From: Gymnothorax reevesii
Taxonomy: Eukaryota; Chordata; Actinopteri; Anguilliformes; Muraenidae
DNA length: 64,000 nucleotides
Reading direction: 5' to 3'
Assembly (NCBI GenBank): GCA_029721435.1
Contig: CM056588.1
Span: 42,286,930-42,350,929, forward strand
The notes beneath the pieces are model-generated. The model did not search any database. It was given only the letters and a program-made list of their open reading frames with translations, and was not told where the DNA came from. Shown piece after piece: positions 57,357-64,000 of this stretch (its first letter is position 1; every line of letters begins with the position of its first letter). Position numbers and translations under genes: made by a program.

Positions 57357-58941
57357 CAACCCCAATTCTGAAATAGTTGGGACGAAGTGTAAATTATGAA
57401 TAAAATCAAAATGCAATGACTTTCAGATCAAATGAGCCAATATGTTATTTACAGTAGAACATAGATAACATTTCAGATGTTGAAACTGAGACATTTTACA
57501 TTTTGATCGACAAAATGAGCTTATTTCAAATTTTCTGGCTGCAACACGTCCCAAAAAAGCTAGGACACAGGCAAAAAAGGGCTTAAAAAGCAATTAATAT
57601 ATAAGAGAATCAGCTGAAAGAACATTTAGCAAGTAATTAAGTTAACTGGCATCAGGTGTGTCATATGATTGGCTATAAAAGGCTGAGTCTGTCAGAAGTA
57701 AAGATGTCCAGAGGCTCTCCAACCTGTGAAGGCTTGCAAAAAAAAAAAAATTGTGGAATAATTTAAAAACAATGTTCCTCAAAGTCAAATTGTAAATGCT
57801 TTGAAGGTCTCATCATCGACAGTGCATAACATCGTCACAACATTCAGAGAAACTGGAAAAATCTCTGTGCATAAGGGACAAGACCTTTACTGGATGCCCT
57901 TGATCTTCGGGCCCTCAGTCGCCACTGCATCACTCATCAACATGATTCTGTCATTGACATTAATAAATGGGCCCAGGAATACTTCAAGAAACCACTGTCT
58001 GTAAACACAGTCCGCAGTGCCATCCACAGATGTCACCTAAAACTCTATCATGCAAAAAAAAGCCATTGCTGAGCATGATCCAGAAGCGCCACTGTGTTCT
58101 GTGGGCCAAGGCTCATTTAAAATGGATTGAAGCAAAATGGCAAAGTGTCCTGTACTCAGACAAGTTCGAATTTGACATTCTTGTTGGAAATCATGGGCAT
58201 CATGTCCTCCGGGCTAAAGAGGAGAAAGACCACCCATACTGTTATCTGTGTTCAGTTCAAAAGCCAGCATCTCTGATGGTTTGGGGATACAATAATGCAT
58301 ATGGTATGGGACACTTGCATGTTTTAAAAAACACCATGAATGATGGAAGGTATATAAAGGTTTAAAGCAACATATGCTCCCCTCCAGATGACATCTACTT
58401 CTGGGAAGGCCTTGTGTATTTCAGCAGGACAATGCAAAACCACACACTGCAGCTATTACAACAGCATGGTTTCATAGTAGAAGAGTTCGTGTGCTGAACT
58501 GGCCTGCCTGCAGTCCTAATCTTTCACCGATTGAAAACATTTGACGCACAATTATGCAAAAAATCCATAAAAGGAGATCCAAAACTCTCCAGCAGCTGGA
58601 AGTCTGTATTAAACAAGAGTGGGATCAAATTCCAATGGCTAAACTCAAGAAACTTGTCTCCTCAATGCCCAGACGCCTCCACTATATGTTAAAAGGAAGA
58701 GGGGATGCTACACCGTGGAAAACAGGCCCCTGTCCCAACTTTTTTGAGACCCTTAGCGGCCATCAAATTTGAAATGAGCTAATTTTGTGGATAAAATTGT
58801 AAAATTTCTCAGTTTCAACATTTGCTATGTTATCTCTGTTCTATTGTGAATAAAATAGTGGCTGGTGTGACTTGAAAGTAATTGCGTTTTGATTTTATTC
58901 ACAATTTACACTTTGTCCCAGCTGTTTCAGAATTGGGGTTG
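57357..58941 (+). mobile_element. Tc1-like transposon, full length (1,585 bp)
   Basis: Terminal inverted repeats of about 70 bp: CAACCCCAATTCTGAAATAG at 57357 against CAACCCCAATTCTGAAACAG on the minus strand from 58941, continuing through TGGGACGAAGTGTAAATTAT / TGGGACAAAGTGTAAATTGT. TA dinucleotides flank both ends (57355-57356, 58942-58943), as expected for Tc1/mariner insertion. The arms differ at only a small fraction of positions. A broken transposase lies inside. Confidence 0.93.
57705..58735 (+). pseudogene. Tc1-like transposase, disrupted
   Basis: Starts near ATGTCCAGAGGCTCTCC. The DNA-binding region shows KVSSSTVHNIVTTFRETGK (57801-57857). The DDE domain has VLYSDKFEF (about 58147-58173; second acidic residue), [16 protein letters not shown] (MVWGC box with Cys to Tyr), FQQDNAKPHTA (about 58417-58450) and PNLSPIENI, where the next codon is TGA (58542-58544) in place of the usual Trp. 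The C-terminal QEWDQIPMAKLKKLVSSMPR follows in the same sense (58617-58676). At least two frame changes (near 57890 and 58365) plus the stop make it nonfunctional. Confidence 0.88.
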
Positions 58942-58944
58942 TAC

Positions 58945-61005
58945 TATAAATATACTTCATAAATACCTTTGTCATGAGAGCAGGACTATGTCATGATCAT
59001 TTTCATTGGGCACAATTTTTCAGTTCACAATCAATATTATTATGCTAATGATATACAGTAGTGTGGAATAGATTTGATATTTAAATTAAAAGCTTCATTT
59101 AAAATTTGGATGGTGGATGACAAAAAATTCACCAACTTAGGGAAAGCCTAGGTATGGGAAAGGTTTGCTTTGCCTGCGTGACAAAGGTCTCATATTTAAT
59201 CTACATTGAAGTATATCATAGAGTTCTTGATACAGAGCATTCGATGGGGCACCTTTAAGTAGCAGAGGAGTGCACATTGCTCCATCAATCGCTGGAAAAC
59301 AGAACAAGCTTTCTGAACTTTGTTTCAGTGAAGTTTTTGGATCAAAATGGAATCACAACATACCTGGACCTTGTGTGGCTTATTATCAACTCTCTCCCCA
59401 ACACTTGCACCTGGAATTTTGAAAGTATAGAGCTGCCAGTAACTGTTTATATTGTGGCAATTTCCCCACAGTTCTGAAAATTTAGTTGTGGGCACTCGCA
59501 AATTAACACTGACGGCCTCTATTCACCATGATATTTGTAATTTTTTATTCCAGTGTTCTGCAATAAAACACTGTATAGCACTCTCCAAATGTTTACGAGC
59601 TGCTAAATTTGTTCTTGTGGTATCCTGAGGTTTTGGTCAGCTTCTTTAGAGATAAGCAGGGTGGTTGTGGCTGGAACTGGGTCGTTTGAGGTTGTTTCAG
59701 TGGGAGATGGGGATGATTTGGGGATCTGTGTAATGAGTGACTGTCCATCTGCTGGTTGAGCCTCATGATCAATAAACACACACTGCTACTCATCTACAGT
59801 TACTGCAGATTGGCTTTAGTCCATCTGCTCCAATACAGGGGTCACAGCCTTCTATTGATCCCGCACTGACCTTCCGAATTGTTTAATGGTAACCAAAGTT
59901 AATTAACAATTTGTCATCCTAATAGCATTGGGTTAATTTCAGCCCCATCGATCCATTTGCACAATGGGGCCATGATGCTGCGGACGCCATTTCTTTTAGT
60001 TCACTTGAGGATAATGAAACAATGGGAAAAGCTTCATGAAATTAGGTTCATAGATCTTCTGTTTCCTCTCTGCATTGAAATAGCTGTCAATGAGCTGTGG
60101 GGGGAGATCTAGTCTTACATGTGTCTAATTTCTGCTTCAAGAAGGTGCCTTTGGGTTCCTACGACACAATTGAGCTCAATATTCAGGTCATTAATAATCA
60201 TTTTTGGTTGAAGCGAGGCCTCAGACCCTATGCCTCAGACGCGCAAATGGATCGCCTGCTTAGTTTACATGGTTCTACAATGGCTTGCTCGTGGAAGAAA
60301 ACCGTTATTTGTCATTTGTTCCTGATTTTTCTTCGTCACAAAACCATAGTACTTTCCCCATTGCCTGACTCATTACATATTTTTAGTATTTCCCTGGGTA
60401 CGCATTACTTTTGCGGAAATATCATTGAGAGCGTGAGAAAAAAAAATCGCTCCATGTTAAACTGTGCTGTTAATGTAGCCAAACTGAAGCCCAAGTGTAA
60501 CGTTGGTTAAATCGGTATGGACTAGCACTGTAGCAGGATTGCTAAATGCCACTCTCATTACTTAGTCAATGTTAGTAATGTTAGCCAGTGTGCTCGTAAT
60601 ACTGTTAACCATTATGTAACATTTGTTCATTAGCTAGCCACTCAGTTCACAGCAGAATATTGTGATGTGGCATTTGTTCTATATCTTTCTCTATTACATA
60701 TCTGTTGTACTCTTCCCACAGCCTAAGTCATGACGTGAAAGTGATTGGTGCAAACCATTACTTTTTCAAATGCGAAAGTGATAGCTTGACCGCAGTTTAA
60801 ATACATATTTGGGAATTACTACTTAGGCACTTTAGGAAATTACATTTGTTTTCATTAAATTGTACAATTCACTTATGTGATTAACAGAATCTTATAGTCT
60901 CAGTCGTAAGCTGATCAAGCCACCGCTAATAAATAAATAATACTCGATAAATAAAACTACTGGAAATGTGTATCGCGATCATAAAGCCCCTGTAATTTCG
61001 GTTCT
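58945..61005 (+). other. Intronic sequence, nothing recognised; unique block near 59880-60260
   Basis: The block at about 59880-60260 has low-repeat character and ATTA-rich words (TTAATTAACAATTTG, CATTAATAATCATTTTTGG). It is a candidate for conserved noncoding DNA, which only cross-species alignment could show. No exon-like frame is evident. Confidence 0.35.
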
Positions 61006-61668
61006 TACAGGTGGCATCGTATGAAAAATGAACTTTTCAGTGCTTTTTCTTGTAAATAACTCTCTGGTGTGCCTACTGACACATAAAGTGTGCAGTATGA
61101 CAATCTGGAGTAAGCTGGCCTTTCCTTTACTACTGTCCCAGAATAAGCCAGTCAGATTTTGTCCTTTCTTCTACATAGAAAGTGGGGCACTGCAAGTGCA
61201 ACGCCCTGGTGCATTTTTTTCCTATCATAGGTGGGGTCTACCGCAGCATCCTGGGGAAAAAAAGAACGAACAGGAAGCCATTTTCCCCCGCTAGCAACAG
61301 GTCGAGAAAGGTAGTGATGGCGAGGAAAGGCTAACGCGTCGGCTGTTCTGTGGTGAGCCGCTAAAATCAGCATCAGTGCTTGCACAAAATCCCAGATTCA
61401 GAAGAAAACTGGGTGGAGTGGTTACACTTTATTTTTGACGGTAACGTCCCAATCCACGTCGGAAAGAACCTCCTTGTTTGTGCAAACCACTTTTTACCAG
61501 ACTCTCACAAATTACGGACAATATAAACAAGGACAAGCTACCAAGCTAATTCTGTAAGCTTCAGACTGCATGACGCAGCACTGCTGACGAGAGGGTTATA
61601 GGCATTTGTGCATTGCATTTAAAAAGTATTCACGGTTTATTTAACTTTCTAAATTTGTATTGTTACTC

Positions 61669-62208
61669 CAGGGGCGAAGCTAGAACCGGGAATTGGGGTG
61701 GCACAGACACGTCCCTTTATGACAATTAGGATAGTCCTGGCTTGTTCTCAATTTTTTTCTTTATTGACGCATTTTCCAATTATCCTAATAGGCAACTGAA
61801 GACACGGTTTCTCATGCGATCTGACAGCGATGAAGTCATGGAGTAAATTCCGTAAAACTGAGAATTGGTGTGGACGTAACATCTGTTTTAAAGAATTATA
61901 AGTCCTGACCTGTTCGCAGTCATTTTCATGATTAACAAAATGTTCACTCCCAGAGTGCTCCGCACTTAGCAGGTGCTGCTTGTTCTTCCCGATTAGGTAA
62001 GACGACAATCATTCATCTGGAAACGTTTGCTTAATTTAAATCAACGATATTCAAAATAACTCTCGTAATTTCTCAAGCTCAAATTAATTACGATAATTGG
62101 AAAACGCGTCAATAAAGAAAAATAATTTAGAACTAGCCAGGGCTATCCTAATTGTCATAAAGAGACCCGTCTGTGCCACCCAAATTCCCGGTTCTAGCTT
62201 AGCCCCTG
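61669..62208. mobile_element. hAT-type MITE with 8-bp target duplication
   Basis: Inverted ends of about 130 bp: CAGGGGCGAAGCTAGAACCG at 61669 against CAGGGGCTAAGCTAGAACCG on the minus strand from 62208, continuing through TTTATGACAATTAGGATAG and TCTTTATTGACGC(A/G)TTTTCC with few differences. The element is flanked by a perfect 8-bp direct repeat TGTTACTC (61661-61668 and 62209-62216). CAGGGG ends and 8-bp duplications are hallmarks of hAT elements. No transposase; 540 bp. Confidence 0.93.
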
Positions 62209-62287
62209 TGTTACTCCTACATGTTTGTTTACGTTCTAGGCTACTTAAAAAAGCTCCTGGTGAACTTTTAGCCAGTATTTCTCATCC

Positions 62288-62518
62288 CGGTTGTTCAAAG
62301 CTGCGTTAACTTTAACCGGTGGTTAAGTCTAAACTACAGCACATATATATCTGAATAAAAGCACGGTTGTTTGTATGTTTTCGGTGCATTTTGTAGATTT
62401 CCCCCCGATTAATTAAAGTATTGAAGAGCACTCCTGAGAATTTTATTTCGAGAATAGTTATAATGTCAAATGCTTAGCGCTAACCAGCCGTTAAAGTTAA
62501 CGCAGCTTTGAACAACCG
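62288..62518. mobile_element. MITE with about 40-bp inverted ends
   Basis: CGGTTGTTCAAAGCTGCGTT with AACTTTAAC (62288-62316) is inverted at 62490-62518, and homology continues weakly to about 40 bp (GGTGGTTAAGTCTAA / GCTGGTTAGCGCTAA). Length 231 bp, no coding capacity. It lies 80 bp after the hAT MITE. Confidence 0.88.
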
Positions 62519-64000
62519 CGGTATGCTTGTGTTATTTTGGTTAGCATGAAGGTGGTGGTGTCATCATAACGTTACCTGACTGTAGCCGCTACAGTTGAAG
62601 GTAACTGGAGAGACGTTGTATGTGTCTGCAAAGTTGGGCTGTTAAGGCTGCATTAAGACCAGACCTTGGCTTTGCAGAGCTTAGGGAACGTGTTTGGGTT
62701 TGTTAACAGCAGCTGTGAAACGATCATTTTACTCATCCATGAGCTGGGTCAGCCGGGTACTTTACTATTGTGTGAGCTACCTGTCTGATGCTTCCGCGGT
62801 GAAAGCAATTGCGAAACACACAAGCACACGTGTCTGGTATTACAAACGATTTCTCTGCATGGCTGTGGCAGAATTCTATCCACCTTTAAAAAGCCAAACC
62901 TGATTGGATGCGGAATTCTTTCTGGTACAAGTTATCGATTTGCTTGCTCCACATAAGCAACGCTTACACTGTTTGTGTGTTTTTGCTACAAGCTCATTCA
63001 GTAGCTGGTGTCAGAATTGTGTTTTGTTTTGGTAGAAATGGTCATCAGGAGCTTTTAGCAAAGTTTCTTCTGGATAAGTGGGTATATAACATGACTATGT
63101 AGTACAGCTACAACCACACGCATGCAAGGCGAGACAGTACAAGTAAAACACTAAAATTTCAACTTGCCACTCATGTACATCCTGCTAAAAGTTGCTGCAG
63201 CACTTCAATAGCATCCTCCTCCCGTTTGGGGTTGGATTAGGGATCAAACATGTACGGTCTTACAGCAATAGATCCCGCAGAGAGCTGTCCTGAAATACCT
63301 GCCATCTTGGTTTTTCGGGTCTGCGCCCTACCCCGGAATTGAAGCGGCCAGGCAGCCAATCAGAGCAGTGCCTCATTTACATAGCCTTCATGCCCACTCA
63401 AAACAACTCATGTTTCTGGCCGGCACAGATGGGGTGAGAGGAGGGGTCTCAAGGCCTGGATATGTGTGTGTTTTTTTTGTAGCTGAATTTAAGCGATATT
63501 TTTAAGACCCATTTGGACATGTTTAAAACAAATAAATACAGTATCATATGGGACCTTTAATGACCTAATCTGATTCAACCATCTCTCTCCTGTCTTTGAG
63601 GATAAACTTTCGAGGGACGATGAAAAATAAGATCAGTGTGCAATCTAGTATCCCCATTGCACTGTGGGACACGACAGTAAAATGGCGATCTGGACACAGT
63701 CATTCTCTGTTTTGCTCGTCAAGCCTCGGATTGGCAATGAAATGCATGGTGTCATGAAATGCAAGAGTGGTCCATAACATTTATGTTTACTCAGTTAGTT
63801 GGCATCTCGTATGGAGTTAGCCTCTCGAGTTACTTCCAGAATTTGTAATGGATAATCTTCTGCTGTCATAACTGCAGTTGGCTCAGGGGAAGCAAACGCG
63901 ACTAGGTTTCTCCTCTGACACCATACCATACACTCCATTGACCAGGATTCTCGCATTTTATCCGTCTGTCCGGAGCCATAACTCGGGAAACGATTGTCGG

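Larger units (their letters stand above)
61010..63563. mobile_element. Possible larger DNA element with two MITEs nested inside
   Basis: The right end CATATGGGACCTTTAA (63547-63562) and the preceding GCCAATCAGAGCAGTGCCTC, CATTTACATAG are typical of a common fish nonautonomous element starting TAAAGGTCCCATATG. A similar but weaker inverted sequence, ACAGGTGGCATCGTATGAAA, lies at 61007. If both belong together the element spans about 2.55 kb and contains the hAT MITE and the 62288-62518 MITE. Confidence 0.35.
25504..64000 (+). other. kcnq1: KCNQ1 intron 2 (at least 38.5 kb, continues past the window)
   Basis: The intron begins with donor GTAAGT at 25504. I did not find exon 3 (S1-S2 linker end and S2, about 127 bp in human) by reading, so it is probably beyond position 64000. 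The human intron 2 is of comparable size. Most of the identified content is repeats, listed separately. Confidence 0.8.

Noticed and set aside
25504..64000. KCNQ1 exon 3 (S2 segment)
   Set aside because: Read for the conserved sequence after FWV and for plausible splice-bounded matches without success; a tblastn with KCNQ1 exon 3 would settle this.

Overview
The window is vertebrate genomic DNA, most likely from a ray-finned (teleost) fish. It has large AT-rich introns and GT-AG splice sites. Its interspersed repeats are typical of fish genomes: several Tc1-like transposons, an L2-type LINE, a 5S-rRNA-derived SINE of the SINE3 type, tRNA-derived SINE fragments, hAT and other MITEs, and a solo LTR. 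No feature looks prokaryotic, and I cannot name the species.

The only host gene I can support is the 5' part of KCNQ1 (Kv7.1, voltage-gated potassium channel alpha subunit) on the plus strand. Exon 1 (coding 5360-5772) holds the cytoplasmic N-terminus and the start of S1. Exon 2 (25413-25503, 91 bp) completes S1 and enters the S1-S2 linker. The split codon (GT|G), the splice-site phase and the exon 2 length all match the vertebrate gene. Intron 1 is 19.6 kb. Intron 2 starts at 25504 and runs off the window; I did not find exon 3.

Layout: 1-5.3 kb is upstream sequence with a CpG-rich stretch near 4.9 kb. Intron 1 carries a 2.2-kb, 29-bp minisatellite (7.5-9.7 kb), TG-rich tracts, a broken THAP-like domain (11.2 kb), an L2 LINE fragment (12.4-14.0 kb), a MITE, a SINE, Tc1 fragments and a retroelement tail with a hammerhead-like motif (20.8 kb). 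Intron 2 carries a nearly full-length Tc1 copy (27.0-28.6 kb), a 2.4-kb, 27-bp minisatellite (32.6-35.0 kb) and a nest of repeats at 36-41.7 kb. It also has a palindromic element (44.0-44.4 kb), a solo LTR with a perfect 5-bp target duplication (54.5 kb) beside a 25-bp-TIR MITE, a second Tc1 copy (57.4-58.9 kb), and a hAT MITE with a perfect 8-bp target duplication (61.7-62.2 kb).

The very long open frames at 32.5-35.2 kb (up to 889 codons, open on both strands) are artefacts of a 27-bp (9-codon) tandem repeat. I see no novel multi-gene system. The most interesting content is the repeat architecture inside the KCNQ1 introns.
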